Shown: positions 25,691 through 34,793, counted from the first letter of the stretch. The stretch: DNA of 64,000 nucleotides from Streptomyces regalis (GCF_001509475.1 NZ_LLZG01000410.1:19614-83613), one strand, 5' to 3'. The notes: generated by a model from the sequence alone, not told the origin. Numbers and translations: made by a program.

Positions 25691-26882
25691 GTGACCTCAT
25701 AGGAGCTTGACCGAAGCGGTCCCATCACAGTCGTGTCCGTCCGCCGGACCGGTGCGCGCGAGCCCACACACCGCGCACGGAAGGACCAACCCGGCCGCCA
25801 TGCCACAGCCCATCGAGGTGATCGGCGGGATCGACAACCACACCGACGTCCACCAGGCCGCCGTCATCGACACCATCGGCCGGCACCTTGCCACCGAGGC
25901 ATTCCCCACCACGCCTGCAGGCTACCGCCGCCTGCTGGCGTGGCTGCGCTCGCACGGCCAGGTAATGGCGGTGGGCATGGAGGGCACCGGATCCTTCGGC
26001 GCCGAACTCGCCCGGTACCTGCGCGCCAACCAGATCGCCGTGATCGAGGTGGAGCGACCCGACCGTCGAGCGCGCCGCGCCGCAGGCAAATCCGCCCCTG
26101 TCGACGCCTACGCCGCCGCCACCGCGGTGCTCTCCGGCCGTGCCAACGGCACCCCGAAGGACCGCGACGGCAAAGTCGAGGCGATCCGCGCGCTGCGCGT
26201 GGTCCGCGCCAGCGCCGTCAAGGCCCGCACCCAGACCACCAACCAGATCAAATCACTGATCATCACCGCGCCCGCTGCGGTACGGGAAGCACTGCGCTCG
26301 CTGACCACCACCGAGTTGATACGGCGCCTGGCCGCCAGCCGTCCCGGCACCGATCTGACCGCCCCGGCCGCCGCCGTCAAACTCGCGCTCAAGCGCCTTG
26401 CCAAGCGCTTCCAGCACCTGAGCGAGGAGATCGCAGACGCGGACGCCGAGCTGCGCGCCCTGATCACCCGCACCGCGCCGGGCCTGCTCGCGCTACCGGG
26501 CGTCGGAACCGAGACTGCCGGGCAATTGCTGGTCACAGCCGGGGACAACCCCGACAGGCTCGTCTCGGAGGCATCCTTCGCCCACCTGTGCGCCGCCGCA
26601 CCCGTGCCAGCCTCCTCCGGCCGCACCGACCGCCACCGGCTCAACCGTGGCGGCGACAGGCAGGCCAACCGGCGCTGCACACAATCGTGCTGGTTCGCAT
26701 GCGTCACGACCCACGCACCCGCGACTACGTGGCACGGCGCACCCTCGAGGGGCTCAAGACGAAGGACATCCTCAGATGCCTTAAACGCTTCGTCGCGCAC
26801 GAGGTCCACCGCCACCTGACCAGCTCCTTCAGGAGCGAACCATCGGTATCTCCAGCCACTTGACGATCTATAGGAGCTTCTG
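25691..26882 (+). mobile_element. IS110-family insertion sequence, copy 1
   Basis: About 1.19 kb from GTGACCTCATAGGAGCTTGA to the block TTGACGATCTATAGGAGCTT. Both ends match those of the truncated copy at 28226-28976 in opposite orientation. IS110 elements lack inverted terminal repeats and insert without long target duplications; exact borders are therefore estimated by comparing the two copies. Confidence 0.7.
25800..26863 (+). pseudogene. IS110 transposase, single-base frameshift
   Basis: The frame from the ATG at 25800 gives the DEDD-type N-terminus (GGIDNHTDVHQAAVIDTIGR, VGMEGTGSFGAELARYL, IEVERPDRRARR) and the C-terminal transposase_20 domain (LLALPGVGTETAGQLLVTAG). Near 26672 the frame changes: the family sequence continues as ALHTIVLVRMRHDPRTRDYV in the next frame, explained by loss of one G after AACCGG. 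The first catalytic Asp is present (GID), but the truncated C-terminus lacks the conserved Ser region context, so it is probably inactive. Confidence 0.8.
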
Positions 26883-26893
26883 TGATTGCAGCA

Positions 26894-28162
26894 TTAGGCC
26901 GTTTCGCGGATCGCCCGCACCAGCGTCCGCAGGCCCTCGTCCAGCTCCTCGGGCGTCGTCGTCAGCGCCGGCATCAGCTTGACGACCTCGCCCTCCGGAC
27001 CGGAGGTCTCGATGAGGAGGCCGAGGTCGAAGGCGTGGCGGGCGATCTTGTTGGCGCGGGTCTTGTCGGTGAACTCGATGCCCCAGGCCATGCCCCGGCC
27101 GCGGTACGAAGTGCCGGCGTCCGCGTGCTCGGCGCAGATCGTGCGCAGGGCGGCCTCGATCTGGTGGCCGCGCTCCACGGTCTGCTGCTCCAACTGCCCG
27201 TCGGCCCAGTACGTTTTCAGGGTCGCGGTCGCGGTGACGAACGCCGGGTTGTTGCCGCGGAAGGTGCCGTTGTGCTCGCCCGGCTCCCACACGTCCAGCT
27301 CCGGCTTGAAGAGCGTCAGCGACATCGGCAGGCCGTAACCGCTGATGGACTTCGACAGGGTGACGATGTCCGGGGTGATGCCGGCCTCCTCGAAGGAGAA
27401 GAAGCCGCCGGTGCGGCCGCAGCCCATCTGGATGTCGTCGACGATCAGCAGCATGTCGTGGCGCTTGCAGACGCCGGCCAGCGCGCGCAGCCACTCGGCG
27501 CGGGCGACATTAATGCCGCCCTCGCCCTGGATGGTCTCGACGATCACGGCGGCCGGGTGGTTCAGGCCCGAGCCGGAGTCCTCCAGTAGTCGCTCGAACC
27601 ACAGGAAGTCCGGGGTCTGCCCGTCGAGGTAGTTGTCGAACGGCATCGGGATGCCGTGGACGAGGGGGAGGCCGGCGCCAGCCCGCTTGAAGGCGTTGCC
27701 GGTAACGGCGAGGGAGCCCAGCGACATGCCGTGGAAGGCGTTGGTGAAGAACACGACCGGCTCACGGCCCTTGACCTTGCGGGCCAGCTTCAGCGCGGCC
27801 TCGACGGCGTTGGTGCCCGTCGGGCCCGTGAACATGATCTTGTACGGCAGGTCGCGCGGGCGCAGGATCAAGTCCTGGAACGTCTCCAGGAATGCGCGCT
27901 TTGCGGTGGTGCCCATGTCGAGGCCATGGGTGATGCCGTCGCGCTCGATGTAGTCGATGAGCGCCCGTTTCATCACCGGGTTGTTGTGCCCGTAGTTGAG
28001 TGAGCCGGCGCCGGCGAAGAAGTCGAGGTAGGCGTTGCCGTCCTCGTCGTACAGATAGCTGCCCTGCGCCCGGTCGAAGACCGTAGGCCAGCCGCGGCAG
28101 TAGCTGCGCACCTCCGACTCCAGCGTTTCGAAGACGCTCAGGTCGGGCTGGGTGATGGTCAC
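26894..28162 (-). CDS. ectB: Diaminobutyrate-2-oxoglutarate aminotransferase
   Basis: 422-residue class-III PLP aminotransferase with strong EctB character: DLSVFETLESEVRSYCRGWP at the start, SLNYGHNNP, GPTGTNAVEAALKLARKVKG, IVDDIQMGCGRTG with the PLP Asp, SKSISGYGLPMS with the PLP Lys, and FRGNNPAFVTATA. It makes L-2,4-diaminobutyrate from aspartate semialdehyde and glutamate. The start is a GTG at 28162 with AGGAG 9 nt upstream. It lies 18 bp downstream of the end of an interrupted gene that starts 9 bp after the KASIII-like gene, so it was the last gene of the ectA-like operon. IS110 copies now flank it on both sides. No ectC or ectD is present in the window. Confidence 0.92.
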   Translation of the reverse strand: MTITQPDLSVFETLESEVRSYCRGWPTVFDRAQGSYLYDEDGNAYLDFFAGAGSLNYGHNNPVMKRALIDYIERDGITHGLDMGTTAKRAFLETFQDLILRPRDLPYKIMFTGPTGTNAVEAALKLARKVKGREPVVFFTNAFHGMSLGSLAVTGNAFKRAGAGLPLVHGIPMPFDNYLDGQTPDFLWFERLLEDSGSGLNHPAAVIVETIQGEGGINVARAEWLRALAGVCKRHDMLLIVDDIQMGCGRTGGFFSFEEAGITPDIVTLSKSISGYGLPMSLTLFKPELDVWEPGEHNGTFRGNNPAFVTATATLKTYWADGQLEQQTVERGHQIEAALRTICAEHADAGTSYRGRGMAWGIEFTDKTRANKIARHAFDLGLLIETSGPEGEVVKLMPALTTTPEELDEGLRTLVRAIRETA

Positions 28163-28225
28163 AGCGAAACACTCCTGGTTTCAGCGGAAGAAGTAGGGGT
28201 TGTCGGTTGGCCAGGCCGTCAAGTC

Positions 28226-28976
28226 AGAAGCTCCTATAGATCGTCAATTGATCTGTGGGAGCGGTGTGGTGGCGTGGGTCACGTGGGATAGGTGGCGGCA
28301 GATCTCGCGGGCGACGAACCGTTTCAGGCACCGGACGATGCCCTTCTTGACCATGCCTTCGGCGGTACGGCAAGACCGGGCAAGGCGACCAGCTTCGGGA
28401 CGGCGCGGTGACGATGAGCGTGCGGATCTGGTTGATGGTCTGGGTTCGAGCCTTGGCCGCGCTCTTGCGGGCGATCCGCAGTGGCCCGGATCGCCTCCAC
28501 GATCCCGTTGCGCGCCTTAGGCGTCCAACCAGACGGCTGGACGGGGCCGCGACCGGAGCCGCGTAGGCGTCGATGGGGTCGGACTTGCCATTGCCCCGCC
28601 TGGCCTTGCTGTCGGGACGGTCGACCTCGGCCACCGTGACGTCGTTCGCGGACAGGATGCGGGCGAGTCCGGCGCCGAATGCACCGGTCCCCTCGACGCC
28701 GACGGCGAGGACCTGTGCGTGGAAGCGCAGCCAGTCCAGAAGCTCCTGGTCACCCTCGGGGGTGGTGGCGAACGCTTCGGTGGCCAGTTGCCGGCCCACC
28801 GTGTCGATGACCGCGGCCTGGTGGAGATCGGTATGGGTGTCGATCCCGGCGACGACCGCTATCTCGGCTGCTGTCATGCCGGTTCGTACTGCCTTTCCGA
28901 CCTGTTCTGCGTGGGAGTCGGTCGGGCCGCCGGACAAGACAGTGACGGGACCTCTGGCCAGGCTCCAATGAAGTCA
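28226..28976 (-). mobile_element. IS110-family insertion sequence, copy 2, internally deleted
   Basis: About 0.75 kb, related to copy 1 but in opposite orientation. Its 3' end carries the complement of the same block, read as AGAAGCTCCTATAGATCGTC on the plus strand. The 5' end matches the first bases of copy 1. Roughly 400 bp of the transposase gene are missing. Confidence 0.7.
28247..28877 (-). pseudogene. IS110 transposase remnant
   Basis: The ATG at 28877 begins MTAAEIAVVAGIDTHTDLHQ; VGVEGTGAFGAGLARIL and VDRPDSKARRGNGKSDPIDA follow. After AAPVAAPS the frame shifts, and the middle and most of the C-terminal domain are missing. The last bases still encode, in another frame, the KGIVRCLKRFVA-like end of the family. 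Non-functional. Confidence 0.75.
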
Positions 28977-29103
28977 CCGAAGCCCGGCCGGCCACGCACC
29001 AGACGGCACCGCCCGGCAGGTTGACGATTCCACGCAAGACAACCGAAGCGTCAGTCAGTCGGAGAGTCAGACCTCCGGGCGATGCCATGGCCAATCCTCA
29101 CGG

Positions 29104-30144
29104 TCAGTCGCTGCGGATCTCGACGAGCATGACGGCGGCGCTCAGGCCGTTGCCGGCCCCGATGAGCAGTACTCGGTCGCCTGGCGCGAGGAGCCCGCGG
29201 TCGATGAGGTCGGCGAGTCCCAGAACCTGGTCGCTGACGCCGGTATGGCCAATCGTGCGCCCGTAGTCCCAGGCGTTGGCCTGCGCGAGGTCGCCAAAGG
29301 AATCCTGGTAGAAGCCGGCACTGATCCCGGCCCCCACGTTCGGGTACACGACGTACCGGGCCGGGTGGCGGTCGAGCGGATACCTGGCCAGCAGCTTCTC
29401 GCGGAGCCGCCCCAGGGTATCCGCGAACACCGACCTGATCTCGCCGTCGCCGAACCGCTGGAGGTAGGCGCGCTTGGCCGAACCAACGTCATAGTCACGG
29501 CCGGGGTTGTCCGCATCCTCCGGCGTCGGCGACTCGTCCCGGTACATGCGCTCAAGCTCGCTGCCCTGCTCGACATCGAGAAAGAGCACCTCGATCGGCC
29601 CGGGCTTGCTCGAGAGCACGACTGCCGAGGCGGCATCGCCGTAGACGGTCCCGTGATCGGATGACCAGCGGTCGAACAGCGAGCCCTCGAACCGATCGGC
29701 GCCGACGACAACGGCCGAGGCATCGGGGTGGTGCCGGACGTGGTCGGCGGCAAGGCGCATTGCGACGAACGCGCCGTTGCACCCCTGGTTCAGCGAGAAC
29801 GGGAGCGCGCCGGGGTCGAGTCCCAGCTCGTGGTGCGCGTAGCTCGCGACCGGCCACAGCGTCTTGTGGCCGGTACGGTGGATCGAGGTCCACGCCAGCC
29901 AGTCGATTTCGCGACGGTCGATGCCGTCGAGTGCGCGCCGGGCCGCCTCGACGCCCATGTCGGCCGGGAACAGCTCATGCTCGACGGCGACGCTGCTGAA
30001 CCCGTCCTTGACGGCCCGGTCGCGGCCGTATGAACCGGCTGCGACCGCCTTGTCGACGGTGTCCCGGGTCGGGGGCAGCCACGCCCCGATCCCCCGGATG
30101 AACAACCGGCTGTCGCCGGCGCGGTCGGTCGTGCCGCCTGTCAT
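29104..30144 (-). CDS. KASIII-like acyl-transfer enzyme
   Basis: 346 residues with the thiolase fold of ketoacyl-ACP synthase III. The active Cys is in LNQGCNGAFVAMRLA. Where FabH has His in IPHQAN this protein has VVYPNVGAGIS, and where FabH has Asn in GNT it has IGHTGVSDQ. The His and Asn positions are thus exchanged, and the end reads IGAGNGLSAAVML. Such variants occur in enzymes that transfer acyl groups to O or N nucleophiles instead of condensing with malonyl-ACP. Its ATG overlaps the stop of the PLP gene (ATGA). I infer acylation of an amino or hydroxylamino group made by neighbouring enzymes. Confidence 0.85.
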   Translation of the reverse strand: MTGGTTDRAGDSRLFIRGIGAWLPPTRDTVDKAVAAGSYGRDRAVKDGFSSVAVEHELFPADMGVEAARRALDGIDRREIDWLAWTSIHRTGHKTLWPVASYAHHELGLDPGALPFSLNQGCNGAFVAMRLAADHVRHHPDASAVVVGADRFEGSLFDRWSSDHGTVYGDAASAVVLSSKPGPIEVLFLDVEQGSELERMYRDESPTPEDADNPGRDYDVGSAKRAYLQRFGDGEIRSVFADTLGRLREKLLARYPLDRHPARYVVYPNVGAGISAGFYQDSFGDLAQANAWDYGRTIGHTGVSDQVLGLADLIDRGLLAPGDRVLLIGAGNGLSAAVMLVEIRSD

Positions 30145-31439
30145 GCCGCCTCCAGTGCCTGGCCGATGTCTTCGATGATGTCGTCGATGTGCTCGAGGCC
30201 AACCGTGATCCGGATCAGGTCATCCGGAACCGTGGCCATGCTGGACGCGGAAGCGACAACCTGCCGGTGCGTCGCGATGGCCGGGATCGTGGCCGCGCTC
30301 TTGGCCCGCCCGATGTCGTTGGCGCGCCAGATGAGCCGGAACTTGTCGAGGATCCGGACCGCCGCCTCGGCGCCGCCGACGGGGCGGAAGCCGAGCACGA
30401 AGCCGTACCGGCGCGCCGCCTTTCCGTCCTCCTCGCTGTCCACGAGGACCATGTCCTGGGCCAGTGCGTGGCTGGGGTGCGAGGCGAGCCCCGGGTAGAA
30501 GACCTCCTCAACGCGGTCCGAGGCCTGGAGGTACTCCGCGACGGTGAGGGTCGAACGCGACATCACGTCGACCCTGTACCGCAGGTCGCGGATGTCGCTG
30601 AGAATGGTGAAGGCGTTGAACGGGCTGAGCACCCCTCCCATGTCCCGGATCGGTCCGCGCCGCAGGTAGGCCGCGAAGTCGTCAGTGACCGCTGGATCCG
30701 CAACCGCCGAGGTAAGGGCGCGACGGGCGATGACGGCGCCGGCCAGGCTTGCGCCGCTCGTGCCGGCAGCCTTGCCGAGCGATTGCACGACGATGTCCGC
30801 TCCCATGCCCAACGGCCGGAGAAGCGCCGGGGTCGCGAGCGTGGAGTCGACGATGAACGGCGCACCGGCCTGATGCGCCAGCCGCGAGACCGCCGGGATA
30901 TCGATGAGGTCGAGCAGCGGGTTCGACGGCGACTCGGCGTATACGAAACGAGTTCGCTCGTCGATCTTCGAGGCCCACTCGTCGATCGCGGACGGGTCGC
31001 GGACCCACCGGACCTCGACGCCGCGCTCCCGTCCGTAACGCTGGGAGAAGACCATGAACGTTGCGCCGTAGCACGCCGACGACGCGACGATGTTCATCGG
31101 TCCCTCGCCATCCACAGCCAGGAACGGGGACGTCGCGAGGGTTACGGCGGCCATTCCGGACGGCGTTGCGGCAGCGCCGACCTCGGCATCGACGCCATAG
31201 CCTTCGAGTGCCGCGACGACGGATTCAAGGTAGCGCACGGTCGGATTTCCGAGACGCGTGTACACCCAGTCATCAGACCCGCCGGAAAGGGCCGCGCCCA
31301 TGTCGTCCGCCGTCGGGAAGTGCTGTGAGGAAGTCAGGTACAGCGGCGGGATGATTGAACCCTGATTGGCCGCCGCCTCCTCGCGACCGTAGCCGGCGCC
31401 CACCGCCAGCGTGTCGAAGCGTGGACCCCGCATGGTCAT
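30141..31439 (-). CDS. Cys/Met-metabolism PLP enzyme (cystathionine gamma-synthase-like)
   Basis: 432 residues, fold type I. Typical blocks: YTRLGNPTVRYLESVVAALE near the start, ATPSGMAAVTLA, YAESPSNPLLDLIDIPAVSR, IVDSTLATPALLRPLGMGAD with the PLP Asp, and VQSLGKAAGTSGASL with the probable PLP Lys, where relatives have SATK-x-x-x-G. The C-terminus keeps IRITVGLEHIDDIIEDIGQA. Family members act on C-gamma of homoserine-type substrates (elimination or replacement). The start ATG at 31439 overlaps the stop of the N-monooxygenase. In this operon the substrate could be a 2,4-diaminobutyrate derivative; this is inference. Confidence 0.85.
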   Translation of the reverse strand: MTMRGPRFDTLAVGAGYGREEAAANQGSIIPPLYLTSSQHFPTADDMGAALSGGSDDWVYTRLGNPTVRYLESVVAALEGYGVDAEVGAAATPSGMAAVTLATSPFLAVDGEGPMNIVASSACYGATFMVFSQRYGRERGVEVRWVRDPSAIDEWASKIDERTRFVYAESPSNPLLDLIDIPAVSRLAHQAGAPFIVDSTLATPALLRPLGMGADIVVQSLGKAAGTSGASLAGAVIARRALTSAVADPAVTDDFAAYLRRGPIRDMGGVLSPFNAFTILSDIRDLRYRVDVMSRSTLTVAEYLQASDRVEEVFYPGLASHPSHALAQDMVLVDSEEDGKAARRYGFVLGFRPVGGAEAAVRILDKFRLIWRANDIGRAKSAATIPAIATHRQVVASASSMATVPDDLIRITVGLEHIDDIIEDIGQALEAA

Positions 31440-32788
31440 CGACCCTCCTCCATCCCGGAGCCGACCGCGACCGGCGCCGCAGTTCCTTCGTCGGACTGCC
31501 GGAGCCGCCGAAGGATGTCTGCCGAGCGGATCGAGGTCAGGCTGAGGGACCCGCCGTCGCCGATGCCGTGCGTGCGCTCGCACAGGCCGTTGAGGACGAC
31601 GACGCCGGAGGCGTCTGCGGGCTGGTTCGCAAAGTCGATGGCATACCCGCGGTCGACATCGACGTGGCCCTCGCCGGCGGACGAGTCGAGCCACGACGAC
31701 AGGCCGTCGAGCAGGCTGATGCTCCGCAAGTCCTCGGGCCCCGGGCCAATGTTGGAGAAGCCGGTGGCCAGGATGACCAGATCGTAGCTCGCGGTGCGGG
31801 TCTCGCCGCTTGCGCGATCGGCGAGGGCGAGCTCGACACGGTCATTGTCGACGCGGGCGTCGACGATGTCGGTGAGCCGACGCAGGTGGATCTGGTTGCG
31901 ACCGTGGAGCCGGTCATAGTACATCTGCCGGTATATCTCCTCGAGGACGTCCATGTCGCAGGCACCGTAGTTCGTCCGGGAAATGTCCCGGTCGATGCGT
32001 CGACGAAGCTCTACCGGAGATTCGTAGTACATGTCGGTAAATTCCGGGAAGTACGCCTCGCTCATGAAGGGGCTCGTGTCCTTCAGCGGGAAAGCGTATC
32101 GCCGCATGATCGAGTCGATCGAGAGCTGCGGGTACGTCTTGCTGAGGTGAAGGATGATCTCGGCCGCGCTCTGGCTGCTCCCGATGACGGCGACTTTGCT
32201 CGACGGCTGCGCGCTGAGGATCGGCCGGGTGCCGCTCTGATAGCTGGACTGGTGAACGATGCGGTCGGTCTCAAGCTTGGCGAACTGCGATGGCACCTTG
32301 GGAAGCCGCCCGGTGCCGATGACAACGTGGCGCGCGAGAAACTCCTCACCCGTGTTGGTCACGAGTCGGTAGGCACCCCCGCCGGGTGCCGCTTCGTCGT
32401 ACGTGAGGGCCTCGACTCGCCGACCGTAGCGAACGCGATCCTCGAAGAACCGGGTAACCCACTGAATGTACTTGGCATAGTCCGGCCTCAGCGGCATCAA
32501 CATATCCATGTTGAGGTGAGAAAAGAGAAGGTCGTTCTCGACGAGGTAGTTGAGGAATGTGTACCGGCTTCGAGGATTTCTCGGAGTGACGAGGTCACGG
32601 TACGGGATGTTCTGGATATTCGAGTACGTGTCGAGGCTGATATCGAAGAGCATCTCCTCCTGCCAAACGGGTGTCGACGCACCCTCGAGGAAAAGCCAGT
32701 CGTCGTACGCTCCCGACTCCTCCAGCGCGATCGCCAGAGCGATGTTCGACGGCCCGAAGCCGATCCCGATGACGTCCATAACGTCCAT
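31436..32788 (-). CDS. SidA/PvdA/IucD-type amine N-monooxygenase
   Basis: 450 residues from the ATG at 32788 (AAGGAG about 10 nt upstream); the ATG at 32809 lacks a ribosome site. FAD motif GIGFGPSNIALAIALEESG, substrate/NADPH region WQEEMLFDISLDTYSNIQNI, NADPH motif VIGSSQSAAEIILHL, and the terminal LVILATGFSN are all present. The family N-hydroxylates the side-chain amine of ornithine, lysine or short diamines. With EctB in the same operon, 2,4-diaminobutyrate or its acetyl form is the likely substrate, which would be new for the family as far as I know. Confidence 0.9.
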   Translation of the reverse strand: MDVMDVIGIGFGPSNIALAIALEESGAYDDWLFLEGASTPVWQEEMLFDISLDTYSNIQNIPYRDLVTPRNPRSRYTFLNYLVENDLLFSHLNMDMLMPLRPDYAKYIQWVTRFFEDRVRYGRRVEALTYDEAAPGGGAYRLVTNTGEEFLARHVVIGTGRLPKVPSQFAKLETDRIVHQSSYQSGTRPILSAQPSSKVAVIGSSQSAAEIILHLSKTYPQLSIDSIMRRYAFPLKDTSPFMSEAYFPEFTDMYYESPVELRRRIDRDISRTNYGACDMDVLEEIYRQMYYDRLHGRNQIHLRRLTDIVDARVDNDRVELALADRASGETRTASYDLVILATGFSNIGPGPEDLRSISLLDGLSSWLDSSAGEGHVDVDRGYAIDFANQPADASGVVVLNGLCERTHGIGDGGSLSLTSIRSADILRRLRQSDEGTAAPVAVGSGMEEGR

Positions 32789-32884
32789 AATTACTGACTC
32801 CTTCAACATGCAGGAATGGTTTTTAACGCTTGCCGGGAGGCCCGGTGCCTGAATCTCGGGACCGGCGCGTCTGGCTTATCGTCG

Positions 32885-34153
32885 TCATCCACCGGCCGTC
32901 GCGGTCTCCGATTCGGCAGCTGCCGGGGCAAGCCCGATGACGTTCGACTCGTCGGGCTCACGGAGAGATGCCACGAGGACGATCGAGACCACGCAGAAGA
33001 TCGCGGCGATGTACATGAGCGGGGTGTAGCTGCCGAATCCCTCGTGCAGTACCGCCCCGATCTGGCTGCTCAGTGCGGCGCCGACCTGGTGCACGGTCCA
33101 CAGGACGCCGAGGAGCAGGCCCCGGACCCGAGCCGGGTAGAGCTTGATAATCCAGGTCGTCGTCGCGACAACCGTCATGAGATAGCTGGTCCCGAATATG
33201 ACCCCGAAGACCTGGACGACGGCGGCGTTCGGGGCGAATGCCAATAGTGTGATCGACGCTCCGCGGAGCAGATAGGCAAGGATAAGGATCATTCGGATGC
33301 GGCCCCGGTCGCACACCATCCCGGTGACGAACGCGCCGATCACTTCGGTGAGTCCCAGCAGCACCATCGCGCTGGACACCGCCGGCGCTCCCACGTGGTG
33401 GTCATGGAGCATCGGAACCATATGGACGTCGACAAAGGCCATCGTGATCCCGCAGGCGAAGAATGCCGCCGCGAGGGCGGCGAAAGGGCCACGCCGCAGG
33501 ATCGAGATGCCCCGCGGGCCGGTGGCGGCGGGCGCCTGAGGCGCGGCCGTTCCCGCCCACCGGTGCCGACGCAGTGTGAAGGACAGCGGCAGGAGAACGA
33601 GAGCCATGAAGACGCCCACGGCAAACATCACCAACCGCCAGTCGGTGAGCTGCTCGAGCCAGACCCACAGCGGGACGAGGACCATGAAGCCGATGGCCGT
33701 GCCGTTCGTGAGGAGCGCGTAAAAGAACCCCTTGCGGTCCGGGGGGAACACGCGGTCGACGAGCACGCCGATCGGAATGTACGACAGCGACGCGTAGCCG
33801 AGCGCCCCGAGAATGCCGTAGCCCACAGTGAGCAGGACGAAATTCTGGACGAGGGAAACCCACACGAACATCGCGGCCGAGACAACGAGCCCCGCACGTA
33901 GGACAATTAGCGGTCCGTATCGGTCCGACAGGGCTCCGATGAGTGGTGAGGCGACTGCCAAGACGACAGCGAACAGCGTTGTCGCGAGCGCGAACCTATC
34001 CCGAGGTTCGCCGAAGGAGTGCGCCATCGGGACGAAGTACACCTGGACGGTACTTTTCAGGGACGACCCCATCAAGGAGATGAGAGCTGCGACGCCCGTG
34101 ATCCATATGATCGGCGTCAGCTGCGTCATCCCGGCAGCCTTGACTTTGGACAT
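32885..34153 (-). CDS. MFS transporter of block A
   Basis: 422 residues with about 12 membrane helices. The ATG at 34153 (MSKVKAAGMTQL) has AAGGAG 10 nt upstream. Motif A-like loop GALSDRYGPLIVLRAG follows TM2, and a second, GMVCDRGRIRMIL, lies in the C-terminal half. It resembles oxalate/formate-antiporter-like or OFA MFS proteins. Lying second in the operon after the ectA-like gene, it probably exports the product or imports a precursor. Confidence 0.88.
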   Translation of the reverse strand: MSKVKAAGMTQLTPIIWITGVAALISLMGSSLKSTVQVYFVPMAHSFGEPRDRFALATTLFAVVLAVASPLIGALSDRYGPLIVLRAGLVVSAAMFVWVSLVQNFVLLTVGYGILGALGYASLSYIPIGVLVDRVFPPDRKGFFYALLTNGTAIGFMVLVPLWVWLEQLTDWRLVMFAVGVFMALVLLPLSFTLRRHRWAGTAAPQAPAATGPRGISILRRGPFAALAAAFFACGITMAFVDVHMVPMLHDHHVGAPAVSSAMVLLGLTEVIGAFVTGMVCDRGRIRMILILAYLLRGASITLLAFAPNAAVVQVFGVIFGTSYLMTVVATTTWIIKLYPARVRGLLLGVLWTVHQVGAALSSQIGAVLHEGFGSYTPLMYIAAIFCVVSIVLVASLREPDESNVIGLAPAAAESETATAGG

Positions 34154-34250
34154 GTTCTCGGGTTCTCCTTGCCGAACTTGTATGCCAACGCCCTCGCCCC
34201 GCACCGTCTCGACCATTGCCGCCGACGGGGTGTTGTGTGGTGTCGACTGG

Positions 34251-34793
34251 CTACAGCCTGATGCGGAACAGGATCTCCGGTTCGTGTGAGTCCGGAAACT
34301 GATCCGGGGCGAAGAGCGCATGTCGGTGCGGTTGACCGTGATTGGCCGCAGCGAACGCCGAGAACAGCCTGGCAGCCGGTTCGTCGTCCGGGGTGACGGT
34401 GGTCTCCACGTACCGCAGGTCCGGTACGTTGCCGGCCAGCCACTCCAGCATCGCCAGCTCAAGCCCCTGATCCCGGGCGGCCCGGGCCACCGCGACCTGC
34501 CGCACGAACAGCGTGTCGGCGGCCTCCGGCCGTCGGTATCCGGTCACGAACCCCAGCGGAGCGCCCCCGTCGGTCGGACGGGCGACCACAGACGTCGCCG
34601 CGAAATCACGGCACCACATGAGGTAGCTGTACGAGGGGTCCAAGTCGGCAAGACCCACGTCACGAGCCAGGCCCCAGACAGCCGCGCCGTCTTGGACGTG
34701 CGGATGCCTCAGGCGCGCCTTCATGCACTCAACCGCGGCGTCACAGTGCGGTACCAGCTTCTGAGCGGATATACAAACGTCCTCAGTAGACAT
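34251..34793 (-). CDS. ectA: L-2,4-diaminobutyrate acetyltransferase-like GNAT
   Basis: 180 residues from the ATG at 34793 (GAGGAAGGGG upstream). Matches EctA along its length: GAAVWGLARD, LDPSYSYLMWCRDFAATSVV, GFVTGYRRPEAADTLFVRQV, ARDQGLELAMLEWL as the acetyl-CoA loop, VETTVTPDDEPAARLFSAFA, and HEPEILFRIRL at the end. EctA acetylates the N4 amine of diaminobutyrate. First gene of block A; ectB is the last. With no ectoine synthase (EctC), the acetyl-diaminobutyrate is probably used by the other enzymes of the operon. The changed loop (RDQG for R-G-x-G) may alter efficiency. Confidence 0.88.
   Translation of the reverse strand: MSTEDVCISAQKLVPHCDAAVECMKARLRHPHVQDGAAVWGLARDVGLADLDPSYSYLMWCRDFAATSVVARPTDGGAPLGFVTGYRRPEAADTLFVRQVAVARAARDQGLELAMLEWLAGNVPDLRYVETTVTPDDEPAARLFSAFAAANHGQPHRHALFAPDQFPDSHEPEILFRIRL

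Larger units (their letters stand above)
28181..29094 (-). pseudogene. Gene X: small unknown gene interrupted by IS110 copy 2
   Basis: The 5' part (29094 down to about 28977) encodes MAMASPGGLTLRLTDASVVL followed by RGIVNLPGGAVWCVAGRASV, starting 9 bp after the KASIII stop with GTGAGG upstream. On the other side of the IS, 28225-28181 gives TAWPTDNPYFFR and a stop, 18 bp before ectB. If the IS simply split the gene, the original protein was about 55-60 residues; part may also have been deleted. I do not recognise the family. Its place shows that ectB and the genes from KASIII onward were one transcription unit. Confidence 0.5.

Noticed and set aside
26894..34793. Ectoine biosynthesis cluster
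   Set aside because: EctA and EctB are present, but there is no EctC ectoine synthase or EctD hydroxylase anywhere in the window, and the operon contains unrelated enzymes.
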